Below the pieces are notes generated by a model that was given only the letters and a program-made list of their open reading frames with translations, did not search any database and was not told the DNA's origin. Shown in pieces: positions 36,150 to 47,814 of a stretch of DNA of 64,000 nt (position 1 is the stretch's first letter; every line of letters starts with the position of its first letter). This stretch comes from Apostichopus japonicus (Eukaryota; Echinodermata; Holothuroidea; Aspidochirotida; Stichopodidae), in contig NC_092570.1 of NCBI RefSeq assembly GCF_037975245.1, positions 13,280,501 to 13,344,500 on the forward strand, written 5' to 3'. The position numbers and the translations under genes are program-made.

Positions 36150-39130
36150 TTTCATTCCATCAGTTCACCGGTATGTTGTCGCAATCGTAAAACATATAGA
36201 GGAACAAAGGGTGGCAGGCGCAGACAAAGAAAAATATCAACTCTCATTTCCGACCGTTCATCAGTACTGACTATAACTAGTTCATCATTGGACTCACTTT
36301 CTACTATAAGGACTTCTGATAACTTAAGATCTCTGCCATTCCATATTGTTGGAAATTTCTGTTGTATGAACATGCAATCAGTTAGGAACAAAGCTGATGA
36401 ATTTGTTGATTTTGTTCAGGACAAGAGTTTGGATGTTGTTGCCATTTCTGAGACCTGGTTGAGAGAGGATGACATCATACTATGTGGTGATATCACCCCA
36501 GTTGGATATTCATTTCAACTTGTTCCCAGAAAGGAAAAAACGGGAGGAGGGGTTGGAATTTTATTTCGATCCAGTCTTTCACTGAAAATTAAATCACATG
36601 AAAAGGTGTACAATTCATTTAAAGCTATACATGCTGAATTAACAGTGAATTCTCGGACTGTGAATTTAGTTGCCCTTTACCGTCCTGTAGATTCTTCTTT
36701 TGGATCTTTTTTATCTGACTTTGGAGAACTGATTGTTGATTATCTTCCTAGTCAATCAGATGTCATGTTTTGCGGGGATTTCAATATTCATGTGGATGAC
36801 ACTTCTGATTCCAAAGCTCATCGCTTTCAGAATCTGCTGTTATCCTTTGGATTAACTCAGCATATTACTTATCCCACCCACAAGTTTGGGCATACATTGG
36901 ATTTGATTATAACCCGTGAGCATAGTACATCCTTGCTTTCTGATATTTGTGTTTTACCAGGCTTATCAGATCATTATGCTCTTTCATGCAACCTGAATCT
37001 TCAAAAGCCTCCTTTACCCTCAGTTACGATTAAAACTCGTAATTTGAAGGCTTTAGATCTTGTCAATTATTCTGCTGATATTTGCTCCGCTTTCGCTGAT
37101 TCTCACTTTGAATATCAAGATTTGGATACCTGTGTAAATCTTTATGAATCAATTTTACGAGACACCTTGGATCGACATGCACCTGTAAAGATAAAAACTC
37201 TTCGAGTAAGACCATCCAGTCCTTGGTTCCCTGATGAAATCCGCTCAGCACGAAAAATTCGTCGCCAGCATGAAATGAAATGGATGAATTCACGGCTCGA
37301 GGTTGACCACCAAGAGTATTGCAAGCAACGGAATATTGTCAACAACTTGATCCGACATGCCAAAATAGAATATATTTTTCTGCTCAAGTAGATTTGTGCA
37401 CATGTGATCAAAAGAAACTTTCCAGACTTTTTTTCTTCCGAAAATTGAAACTACACGTAAATCATTTATTACTGACTCTCTGGAAGATTCTTCTAATTTC
37501 AGAAGGAAGAAAAACTCATTTCAAAATTATCTTTATTTTGTCTTACAGATACTCAAGAAGTTAATAATGTTATTATGAATTTACCTCCAAAGTCATGTGA
37601 ACTTGACCCATTACCTACATACTTGCTTAAGAAATGTATTACTGTGATTGTGCCATATACATCTATTATCATTAACAAATCCATTCAACAAGGTGTTTTC
37701 CCTGATAGCCTTAAGGTTGCACATATTCGGCCACTTCTTAAGAAAGATGGCTTAGATAAATAAAGTTTTAAGAATTACAGACCAGTGGCAAACCTAAAAT
37801 TCTTGGGGAAAACTATTGAACGCATTATTTCTAGTCGCATTACTGATCATATGAATACCAATGATGTCTATGATCCATTTCAATCTGCTTATAGGGCTAA
37901 CCATGGTATTGAGACTGCTCTACTTCGAGTAAGCAGTGATATACTTTCTGAAATGGATAATGGTAGAATAGTGGCCATGGTCCTTTTAGATTTGAGTGCC
38001 GCATTCGACACTGTGGACCATGATATTCTGCTTTCGCGTTTGAATAGTTTCGATGGTATTGATGCTGTTGCTCTGGAGTGGTGCAACTCTTACTAAAGCA
38101 GGCGACCTCAATATGTTTGTATTTGGGATGAATTATCCAATCCTGTATACATGGAATATTCAGTTCCACGGGGTTCAGTATTTGGACCCCAGCGGTTCCC
38201 TATTTATACACTTCCAATTCGTAGGATTTTGGTGAAGCACAATAATTCATATCACGTTTATGCAGACGATACCCAGATATACATTGATTTCAGTCCTTCT
38301 CAAGATGAGAGTGTTAAAGCCATCATATGCCTTGAGAGTTGCATCAATAATATCCGTTTGTGGATGAGACGTAATTTTTTGAAGCTTAATGAAGAAAAAC
38401 CCGAGTTTTTGCTTTTTGGTTCTTGTCATCAGCTTGCTAAAATTAATATTCCAAGCATATCAATTGGTAATGTTCAGGTTCACCCTTCCATTCATGCGCG
38501 TAATCTTGGTGTAATTTTCGATTCCAATATGTCTATGAAACGCCACATTTCTAAAATAACAAGTTCTGCTGCATTTTATCTCAGAGGCATCTACAAATAA
38601 CGAAAATATTTAAATGATAAGGCAACTGAACAAATTGTACATTCTTTTATCACTTCAAGGTTGGATATGGGCAATTCCTTACTCCTCGGTCTTCCACAAA
38701 AACAGATTCATAGACTCCTATTAATCCAAAACTCAGCTGCACGCATTGTAACTCATTCTCATAAGCATAGTCATATCCACCCTGTCTTAAAAAACCTGCA
38801 CTGGCTACCTGTAAAATATCGTATTATGTATAAATTTCTCCTTATTGATTATAAATCACTTAAAGGACATTGTCCAATGTATATTTTTGACTGATTACAT
38901 ATTTATGTCCCCTCTCGTAATCTAAGATCCAGCTCTCAATTTTTATTATCTGAAATTAAATCCAAACATTCTTGGGGGGATAGGTCATTTATGGTTTCTG
39001 CCCCTCGCTTATGGAACCAACTTCACACCAACACACTTACAAACATACCGACTTCCATGACTTTTCATGATTCCTATGTTTCATTTTCATTACTCTTTAT
39101 GTTAGTGAAAATATATTTATCATTTTTTAT
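36150..39130 (+). mobile_element. L2/CR1-like LINE, decayed
   Basis: The endonuclease domain is open from about 36150 to 37391: NMQSVRNKADEF, VVAISETWL, GGGVGILFR, VALYRPV, FCGDFNIHVDD, THKFGHTLDLIIT, LSDHYAL. The reverse transcriptase follows in several frames. These are LPTYLLKK...IRPLLKK (37575-37763), FQSAYRANHGIETALL with LLDLSAAFDTVDHD (37785-38096), PRGSVFGPQ and YADDTQIYIDF (38151-38600), and SAARIVTH...LHWLPV (38661-38894). The L2/CR1 group is indicated by the YADDTQ and LSAAFDTVDH forms. Several stops and frameshifts make it inactive. Confidence 0.85.
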
Positions 39131-39404
39131 GCATTAACTTTAAACTTAAACAATATAACTAATGAAATAACACGCACTGTGTTAAACAGTATTATAACCC
39201 TCATCTTTAAATTCTTAAACTTTTTCAGGACCATGTCCATATTTCCGCAACTGAAAAGTAAAATAGTCATATCCCATGACTTTTCAGGAATCAGAAGCAA
39301 CATTGAAAAAAAGATTTTCCAACTTATCCTTTAGCTGACCAGAAGTAGCCAGTGGCGCAATGGGTTTGCATTGATTGATGGATGCCTACATTGTTCAGGT
39401 TTAA
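39131..39404. other. Non-coding spacer
   Basis: No feature recognised after the LINE. Confidence 0.35.
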
Positions 39405-39985
39405 ATTGCTGACCTTTGAATTCTATGAAAAATAATAGGGATCCTCAACCAGACCTGTCAACTTACCTTGCTAAGAACAAGGCGATTTAGAACTACCTGT
39501 CTTATCGTGCATACAAAAGCTGAATTGAGATTGGATTAAACACCGGGAGATTCCTAATTCATCCTGTGAGATAGGCTGGAAAAACTGGAGCCTCCCAGTA
39601 AAACCGGGAGAGTTGACAGGTCTGCTCTATTCACCGAGGGGTACCAATGTACTAAGTTTGAGTGTCAAATAACTATAACATCTTGAGGTCATGTTTAGAA
39701 GCTTTTCATAGATTAACCTCTCGTGACTTCAAATGACCATTGACCTCCATGAATTTCAATAGGGATCATCTACTTACCAAGGGCTACCTACATACTGAGT
39801 TTGAAGTTCCAAATGACTTAAACTCCTTTAAATATTGTGTTCAGTTACAAGGTTTTCAGACTATTACCTCTGTTGACTTCAAATGACCTTGGACCTCCAC
39901 GAAAAAATAGAGGCATCATCTACTCACAAAGGGCAACCTACACACTAAGGTTAAGGTTCAAGCAACTTAACATGGCACCTGACTG
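39405..39985. repeat. Diverged tandem repeat, ~125 bp, interrupted by a MITE
   Basis: Phrases of the type GACTTCAAATGACCTTGGACC, AGGGATCATCTACT, AGGGCTACCTACA and TACTAAGTTTGA recur in order three or more times. The first copy is split by the element at 39450-39624. Confidence 0.6.
39450..39624. mobile_element. Small MITE, 175 bp
   Basis: Begins CAGACCTGTCAACT and ends AGTTGACAGGTCTG, a perfect 14-bp terminal inverted repeat. It is inserted in the tandem repeat of 39405-39985. The interior holds ACCGGGAG motifs. The target duplication is not clear. Confidence 0.7.
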
Positions 39986-40154
39986 TTATAAGGGAAAATC
40001 ATTATGACATTTTATGCGATTTAATTACATACCAGTAGGAATGACTGGGGCTGTAGGAGTATCAGATACTTAGCCTACACAGTTAAAGGAAATTGACCCA
40101 TATCCCTTACTGAGTATATTGTATGTAGACTGTTCAAGATAATGGTATTAGTAC

Positions 40155-40325
40155 CTTTTGGATCTGTTTTTAAGTTGAACTTTACAGGTGTAGGCTTCTT
40201 TACTTCTTTCGGTGTTGCTTCTTGTTTCTCAAAGGCACGGGATCGTTTTCGGACATTGTGCAATCTTTCCTCAAGATAGCCTGTAGCAGGATGTTTCCCA
40301 TGGGCATTTGTGTACCATATGCTTC
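40155..40325 (-). CDS. Possible antisense exon, product unknown
   Basis: On the minus strand, an acceptor (CTTTGGACTATAG) and a donor (AAAAG|GTACTA) bound 171 bp open in one frame with symmetrical 1-1 phase. The peptide is GSIWYTNAHGKHPATGYLEE, then RLHNVRKRSRAF and a Lys/Pro/Glu-rich end. It has a basic, structured look, but I do not recognise the family. It would belong to another gene inside the intron or to a mobile element. Confidence 0.4.
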
Positions 40326-40434
40326 CTATAGTCCAAAGATAAAAATAGGACATATTTTGTTAACTTCAATTGTTCAACTACACAGAATATAGTCTTAGCA
40401 AAGACTGTTTGTTGGAGTATATCATATTTTACTG

Positions 40435-40676
40435 CAGTGGCATAACCAGTGGGGCAAGAGCCCCCGATTGGGCTGCCCCCCCCCCCCAAATTGACATAGT
40501 AACTTAGTAAGATAGAAATGATGCACCATTTTGCATCTTGTCCACCCCTTAAATAAAATAATTTGATCCCCTCCCCTACACCCCTTCCCCATATCTTGTC
40601 CCCCGCCCCTTGCCCTGACTCCTTGCTACCCTTCAGCCCTCCCCCACCCCCACCAAAAAGTCTGATTATGCTACTG
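40435..40676. mobile_element. hAT-like MITE, 242 bp
   Basis: Left end CAGTGGCATAACCAG; right end CTGATTATGCTACTG (complement CAGTAGCATAATCAG), 13 of 15 matching. Flanks TTTTACTG and TTTTAATA agree at 6 of 8 positions. A C run of nine or more and C-rich DNA lie inside, as in the other hAT-like elements here. Confidence 0.65.
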
Positions 40677-43021
40677 TTTTAATAGCAATACAGCAAGCTA
40701 TATAGCTATTAACAAGTAACATTAATATACTAGTCTTAGCCTCTAAAGTTATATTTAGTTAAACTTACGTAGTGAGGTTAGGCCTATGCTTCATCAAAGA
40801 CCAAACGTTAGGTCTAACATTACAGCTATCTTTGTATCACTATCAGTATCACTATCACTGTATCAGGGTAATTATGGGCTTGTCTGAACCACGGCGCACG
40901 CAGCACAAATAACATGTTACCTAGGCCTAGCCTATCATCATATCTACAATGGCATACTATAATATAGTATTTAACTTATTTACGTTTCGAGCGCCTGTGG
41001 CCTGAACTAGTCAGCATATTTTGGCGTATATATACCTTTGAATATTGGTATTAACATTGGCAAACCCCAGTCATCAAGGGTGGGACTAACAAACGTGTCC
41101 ATTTTCAGAGCCCATCAAAGTTTTTGATTCAACTAAGACAGCCTTCTTGGTCCTGAATTTACGTATGATTTGTAGATTTGTGTGACGGTGTTTAGCTGTA
41201 GTCTGCGAAAGGCGTCATGCAAAAACGCTGATAGTGGTTACATGACATAACTTATCCAATGAGAAAAGTCTTTGAGAGTGACCCAGTACAAAAAGTCAAA
41301 CTTTCATCGAGCTATTTCACAATTCCAAACAATATTGCGTAATAACTCAACCAATACGACCCATTTCTGGGTACAGTATGGCTGACTCAGCAGATGGGTC
41401 ACACAAAATGACCCAGGTGTTTTTACAGTGTGGTTTAATTGAAGTTGTCTCTATTGAACCAATTTTCAAACCACTTATATTTCCACTCATTCTGTACTCT
41501 GGCGTCGGCCAAGCCTCAATAACAAGAAGACAGATTACGTTTGATAACATATCGAAAAAGATATTTTCCTGTGATTTTTGCATTTTACTGGAGGGTATGC
41601 TATATATCATCGAAACGTAAGTTTTCATATATGAGCGCATGCGTAAATTTACCTATGTTTCTTAAACGCTACTGTATATATGCTTTGATTAATATTATTG
41701 TCATAAATACACAACTAAAACTAATGGAGAATACTATAATAATTTAGGGTAAAAGGTAGTTATGATGACGCTTATTCACACATTCGGTAGCAATCACCAA
41801 GAATCGCTGTTGTGTGGTAGAGTCCAATTAAGTCTCACATAAGTTGTTTTAAAATCTTTGTAGTGTATCTCGGAAATATATATGCATATATGTTGCAGAA
41901 AGATGTAAAACAAGTCTTTTCAGCCTAACTTAAAATGGAATAAGCCAATGGCAGACGACAGTAGCCTAAACAGTTGTCAGGAAGCATGACGTAGACGAAG
42001 TTTGCAAGGCTCTCATGAAGGTTGCTGTGACTGAAGATGGGGTTAGGAAGTTTTAACAATATCGCTTTTTCGCAAATACTCGGAAACAATTCATTGCATA
42101 TAATTAAGCACATTATTGCGAATGTATATATCATATTAGATACTACTAAGTTTAAAGGAGAATATAAAGAATAAATTAGAGTATTATTCTCAAAAACAAA
42201 ATAACGATTCGATCCAGCGTTACTTGATATTGAATAGGTTATACTGATGCAGACGACAGTAGCTTAGGCTATATGTCAGAAATCATGACAGCCTGACACG
42301 ATGCGGAGTACTATATCAGTCAGTCCCCAGCGGTGCGAAAAGTGCTTTCTTTTCTTGTAGAATATGCACGGGGTTTCTTGACGTCACTCCTCTTTAATAT
42401 TTAATTAGATAAAACTTATCATATTCGAAGGTCAAGTTATCGGTCATTAACCAATTTATATGTATGTGTCTGTAAATTTGATGGAGGAAAGGTGATAAAT
42501 CCATTCGTGATTGACAAAAGACACAGAAAAGAGTGGAAAGGGAATTTTGGCCGTAATTTCCGTACGTAAATTAACCACTTTCGAACTTTTTAGGAAATTT
42601 GTTTTGTGGGTATGAATATCATTTTCCGATTTTGAAAACTAGTGTATTCGCTGAAAACTCCTTAAACACGAATAAGTATCCATGTCTTTTCAAATCATCT
42701 GGTAACGAAGTCAAGTGCACGGCAAATAAATACGCACATGAACACAGGTTACAAGTAAAGTGGTGACCAACCCGTTCCACGTTGGTAGGTATTGCGCGAA
42801 ATGCTATAACTAAGCGAATAAAACTAATGGAATTGGATTGCCTATATCACGGAACTCCATGCTTATAGCGTATGATAAGAGGAACTATTCTTGGCCGTGA
42901 AATTACTTTTCTCTGATGATAGGGGCATAAGGTCGCCTGAAGGTCATGAAATACTCACTGCCAATTGATTTGGTACATCAACACATAACAATACATGCAA
43001 GCAATGCCATATCGTAACAAT
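40677..43021. other. Mostly unrecognised intronic sequence
   Basis: No repeat identified over most of it. One open frame (41378-41616) is listed separately. Confidence 0.35.
41378..41616 (+). CDS. Possible first coding exon, product unknown
   Basis: ATG in a good context (A at -3, G at +4) opens 79 codons that end at a strong donor, AC|GTAAGT, at 41617. The peptide starts MADSADGSHKMTQVF and has a hydrophobic middle (FKPLIFPLILYSGVG). No family recognised. It may be chance. Confidence 0.25.
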
Positions 43022-43760
43022 CGCGACTTTTAGCACTACTCGCTGAAATCAGGCACTCAACACTGGTTTCAATATATCAACAGCAATAATGTTATGTATA
43101 GACTCTAATGAAGATGTACCCATGTTAGTGCTCCTCCAAGTACATGCCCTGCCACTGCAAATACTACCAGCCCTGCCAGTGCCGCTTCCAATTCACCCTC
43201 TTGAAATTGTACATGGGTTGCTAGTAATCAGCCCATGGAGCCTTGATGGTACCGAGACAGGGGCTTTTTCACTTGGTATAACACGTCTGGAAAGACTTTG
43301 TCGTATCAAAAGTAGCCTAACAAGACAAAGTAATTTTACATGCGTTTAGTGTTAAATAAATTCCAACAAGTCATGACTCAATGAGTTAACCGCGACATTT
43401 AGCACTACTTGCTGAAATCAGGCACTCAACACTGGTTTGAATTTATTAACAGCAATAATTTTATGTAGAGACTCTCATGAAGATGGACCCATGTTAGTGC
43501 TCCTCCAAGTACATGCCCTGCCACTGCAAATACTACAAGCCCTGCCAGTGCCGCTTCCAATTCACCCTCCTGAAATTGTACATGGGGTTGCTAGTAATTA
43601 GCCCATGGAGCCTTGATAGTACTGAGACAGGGGCCTTTTCACTTGGTATAACACGTCTGGAAAGACTTTGTCGTATCAAAAGTAGCCTAACAAGACAAAA
43701 ATAATTCTACATGCGTTTAGTTTTAAATAAATTCCAACAAGTCATGACTCAAAGAGTTAA
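43022..43760. repeat. Direct tandem duplication, 2 x 369 bp
   Basis: Two nearly identical copies (43022-43390 and 43391-43760) share GCACTCAACACTGG, TAGTGCTCCTCCAAGTACAT, GCACTGCCAGTGCC-like and GTCTGGAAAGACTTTGTC blocks. An open frame in each is similar, but no domain is recognised. Confidence 0.85.
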
Positions 43761-43789
43761 CTATATTCTCCAATCAAAAGACAATACAG

Positions 43790-44585
43790 TCAATTTCTTA
43801 ACTAGTTGGCGTAGTTTGTGATTTTAGGTTATGATATTGTTAACTTGTTCGCAAACTAGTTTGCGAAATTTCCAATTGATGAATGGAAAATTCGCGAACT
43901 AGTTGGCGTAGTTTGTAATATAAGGTTATAATATTGTTCAAATTTAAAATTCGCCAACTTGTTGGCGATATTTTAAATTGTTGAATATAAAATTCGCCAG
44001 CAAATTGGCGTAGTATGTGATATTAGGTTAATAAATTGTTAAATTTAAATTCGCTAACTAGTTGGCAATATTTTAAATTGTTGAATAAGAAATTAGCCAA
44101 CTGGTTGGCGCAGTTTGTGATACTAGGTTATGATATTGTTGAATAAGAAATTCGCCAACTAGTTGGCGAAATTATCAATTGTTGAATGGAAAATTCGCCA
44201 ACTAGTTTGCGATATTAAATTTTATATCGTTTATTTAATTTTAAATTCGCCAACTAGTTGGCGAAATTTATATTTGTTGAATGGAAAATTCACCAACTAG
44301 TTGGTGTAGTTTGTGATATTAGGTTGTTATGTTGTTAAATTTAAAATTCGCCAACTAGTTGGCAATATCTTGAATTGTTGAATGAAAAATTCGCGAAATA
44401 GTTGGCGTAGTATTTGATATTAGGTTAATATATTGTTGAACTCAAAATTCACCAACTATTTGGCGAACATTTCTTAAACACTTAAGTATAGAGAGAGAAA
44501 AAACGACAACTGGTTGGCGTTATTTTATTTCACACTTATGTATAGAGAGAAAAAAACGCCAACTTGTTGGCGAAAGTTTATTTCA
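43790..44585. repeat. Array of ~16 palindromes of the type TTCGCCAACTAGTTGGCGAA
   Basis: Perfect 20-bp palindromes occur at 43848-43867 (variant GCAAACTAGTTTGC), 44151-44170 and 44246-44265. Imperfect relatives lie near 43796, 43889, 43951, 43991, 44049, 44091, 44193, 44288, 44347, 44388, 44448, 44502 and 44557. Two spacer types tend to alternate: AATTGTTGAATGGAAA (short) and GTAGTTTGTGATATTAGG (long). Mean spacing is about 50 bp. Confidence 0.85.
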
Positions 44586-45870
44586 CACTATAGTTTAAAG
44601 AGATTTTTGATTTGGATGCTTTAAAGGAGTTACAATTTGCTAAATTATCCAACTTAGAAATACCCATGTAGGCCTAAGTATACATCCATTGCCGTTCGAT
44701 GCTGTTTGCTATGCTCTGAGCCTTAGCTCGAAAAGGTCAGGTCCCAGAGAGTAGTGGCATTATATTGAGGTAAGTTTGGTTATTTTGGGGAGTAAGATTA
44801 GGTTGACTGCTGTATCGTTGCTAGTAATATTTTTGAAGGTGCGTCAATTACGAAGGTGCGTCAATTATGAAGCCTTCACTATCCTACTAGTACTAAGTAC
44901 TAGTTAGGCTGTATACTCATAATACGGCATTGTACCTGGATAGTTATTTTGCTAGCAAACCAAAAATTAGAATTACATACATTTTGCCGTGAATCAATGC
45001 AAATTGGAGTTTATGCATCGGTTGGTTAGAAATTTAACATATTTTTGCATTTTGTGATGAAATAATAATGAAATGTCTTTCTAATCTAACGGTTTATTAT
45101 CAATATTTACAAACCAGGGTTAAGCAAGCCCTGTTGCCTTGATAAGGATATTAACATGTTGAAGTGGAGACTAGGCCTATCTAGAATGTGAACATTAGAA
45201 CACACCGTTTTATGACTTACTCTCATGAGCCCCCTTGATAGCCTGGCATAATTACGTAGGCACTGTAATTGAACTTAGGGCCGCATCCCTCAGCCGTGGA
45301 CACATAAAGGGCTTAAGGGGATGACATAGGTTGCCATATGTCAAGGATAACTGCCGGAAAGCCCAGAAATTGGGTACACTGTCCTCCGACTTCAAATCAT
45401 AAAACCTAATATTGTGTAGTGTATTAGGATAATGTAACTTGTGGAGCTAAGGCAATAACAACGCACAGCCACGTTTTCTCGGCACCTTCATGTATTGTAT
45501 GTGCTATATATGTACTAATTAATATGTTACATCAATAAAGATCAGTCTGACACACAAGTGTTTTTAACGACCAGGCTCAAGACATAATGTATCTGCATTT
45601 GCTTTTTTAAGGAATCCTATAACTTTAATTCTATTGAATTCAACAATACCTTTTTTTGTGGTCAAAGTTTATTTAGGGTTACCAATATTTCAGCTACCCC
45701 TTACAGTGTGCAAAGTATTGAGGTTCTGCGGCATTGCTGCCTTCTTCAAATTCTACTTAACATGTATTTTACTGCATCTGCAAAATCAAGACACCCCTTT
45801 TTGGTTTCGATGATAATAGTAAGCTTTTCTTTTATGACGGGGTATGTGTGCGTGTGTGCGTTTGTTACGC
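44586..45870. other. Intronic, nothing recognised
   Basis: No supportable feature. Confidence 0.4.
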
Positions 45871-45874
45871 CAAG

Positions 45875-46190
45875 CTTGTAAACACGATATCTCAAGAAGG
45901 GAACGTTAGACCAATTTCATATTTAATGTGAAGAAGAAACCAAATTTATCACGAAGCCTATTGTTTTTGGTGGAGTTCAAAGGTCATTTGGGGTCACGAG
46001 GGATGCAATTGTGAAAACCTTGTAAACACTAACTCTCAAGAAAGGAATCATGGGCAGACCTCATACTTGGTGTGTAGGAGAACCACATTGTGTAACAGAG
46101 GCCCACTGTTTTTTGTGGAGGGCAAAAGTCATTATGGGTCATCAGAGGTCAAATTTTGATACCCTTGTAAACATGTACACCGTCACTTTA
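45875..46190. repeat. Tandem repeat, ~145 bp, about two copies
   Basis: CTTGTAAACA recurs at 45875, 46019 and 46164, with TCTCAAGAA, AGGTCATTTGGGGTCA-type and AGACCTCATACTTGGTGTG-type phrases between. Confidence 0.6.
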
Positions 46191-46214
46191 CATTTCGTCA
46201 GATTCATGAAGAAA

Positions 46215-46690
46215 ACTGCTCATGTTATATCATCGAAAGCACAATGTATTTTTGCATACTGGTTATTCCTTATTGGTCTTTCATATAAAACTACAAATAG
46301 ATATGATGTTTGCAGATGCCCCTTTATTTTATTTTGCATATGCATGTTATTGTGCTTATTCCTTATTGGCCTTACAGTATACAACTACAAATATGAAGGT
46401 TTTCTTGATATTGCAGATGCCCCTTTCTTTATCTTGCATCTGCATGTTACTATTCTAGTCCATATTGGCCACAGTATAAAACTACGATTATAAATAGTCA
46501 ACTTGCCTTTCAGATGGGCCTTTCTTTCTTTTGCACTTGCATGTTACTGTATTGCTTGTTGAGGTTATAGTATCAAGAAATAATATTCTTGATTCTACAG
46601 AGGCCCATATTTGCTTAGTCATGTTACTATGCTATTATTCTTCATTGACCCGAGTTGACAATACCTAGAAATGGTAAATTATTTTTTCAG
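46215..46690 (+). repeat. Tandem decoys of the exon 3 acceptor region
   Basis: The acceptor-like phrase CAG|ATGCCCCTTTCTTT and variants occur at 46313, 46414, 46511 and 46598, and finally at the real exon 3 boundary (46688-46690). Spacing is 101, 97, 87 and 90 bp. Each unit also has TGCATGTTACT and CCTTATTGG phrases. Only the last one leads into a frame that fits the gene. Confidence 0.65.
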
Positions 46691-46764
46691 ATGCTCCTTT
46701 CTTCAAGACACAGGCATCTTATATCAAAGCCTAGCATCACAGCAGGTTGTAGATCAGTCCACTG
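46691..46764 (+). CDS. Reeler-HYR protein, exon 3: end of Reeler and linker
   Basis: 74 bp after TTTTTTCAG. It enters in phase 2 (completing AG|A = Arg of exon 2) and ends in phase 1 at ACTG|GTAGGT. The peptide is CSFLQDTGILYQSLASQQVV plus DQST. This fits the last Reeler strand (an A-T-x-V-Q-D-like end) and supplies the missing phase shift between exon 2 (phase 2) and the HYR exon (phase 1). Small size makes it less certain than its neighbours. Confidence 0.6.
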
Positions 46765-47568
46765 GTAGGTTATGAATTAAGTTTTTGCTTCTGCAATTAA
46801 AGTGTTAATATAAATAGATGCTAATATGTATATAGTACATTTAGACTGTATTCAATTATTTTTATGGACTATCAATTCAATGATTAATGTATTGAAGATT
46901 AAAATATAACTCATATAGAGATTAGCAAAGTGCTTTCACTATTATAATAAATTTGAGTAAACCTAATAGTCCTGTAACAGTTCTGATGTAAGTGATGTAG
47001 TTATTTTTACATTTCATCATTGGAGTTAGATTACAATATCAAGTATTGGCATTGGTCGCTTGTTGTAAACAGATCTTTCATTTTGCATGGTTCCTTTGGT
47101 TCATAGGTCAGCAAACCTTAGAACTGTGCTTATCAATGAAGTAACCAATGCTTGAGAATTGACAAAAATATTTGTGTGCAAAGTTGTGTTAAGTGGACTG
47201 TATAGGGACACACACTAGATATGTTGAAAAAAAGTATAATCCTTAAATATATCTATTGTGATATTGTGACAATGCGTGTGCTCACATTCTTTCATTTGAC
47301 ATAAATAAGAAATGCCAGCACCACTAAAGATAGGATGCCTGTTTGTTCACTTTATAGTCTGTTTATTGTTACAAGTTTTGATGGGAAGGAATCTTTGGAT
47401 TTCGGATTCACCTCCATATTTTGTGATTCTCATGAATGTAGTTTCCTGACTGATGACTGATGTGACAGTCATTGCTCCAACTGAGCATTATGATGTACTA
47501 TGTAATTAGCTGCATTATTATTTTCTTCACTCAATTTCAGTAACAGAGCATACTCAATTTCATTTCAG

Positions 47569-47814
47569 TGGCTGGTCCTGTGATAAACAATTGTCCTGGA
47601 GATATATTTCTTCCTTTAAGTCAAGCTTCCATGGTAGCTCTTCCTTTTGTATTTGTTGAATGGACGGAACCTACCAGCAACGGTGTTGGTGTTAACAATC
47701 CTGTAAATCATAATACATTCACTAAACTTGGCAGTGCTACAAAGGTTATGACATACACATTCACCTCTGGAGGCATTAACTCGACGTGTAGCTTTAATGT
47801 AGTAGTGAACGATG
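47569..47814 (+). CDS. Reeler-HYR protein, HYR exon 1
   Basis: 246 bp, phase 1-1, acceptor CATTTCAG, donor G|GTAAGT. The peptide VAGPVINNCPGDIFLPLSQA, then VEWTEPTSNGVGVN, FTKLGSATKVMTYTF and CSFNVVVND has the full HYR pattern: P-x-I-x-x-CP, W-x-x-P, a T-x-V-x-Y-x-F strand, and C-S-F-x-V-x-V. This is a canonical two-cysteine HYR module, unlike the six-cysteine ones that follow. Confidence 0.85.

Larger units (their letters stand above)
35184..46690 (+). other. Intron 2 of the Reeler-HYR gene (about 11.5 kb)
   Basis: Begins GTAAGC and ends TTTTTTCAG. It holds a tRNA-like repeat, an L2/CR1-like LINE, MITEs, a possible antisense exon, duplications, a palindrome array and the decoy acceptor repeats listed separately. 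Confidence 0.55.

Noticed and set aside
43790-44585. CRISPR-like look of regularly spaced palindromic repeats
   Set aside because: The DNA is eukaryotic, repeats are diverged, spacers fall into two repeated types rather than being unique, and there are no cas genes.
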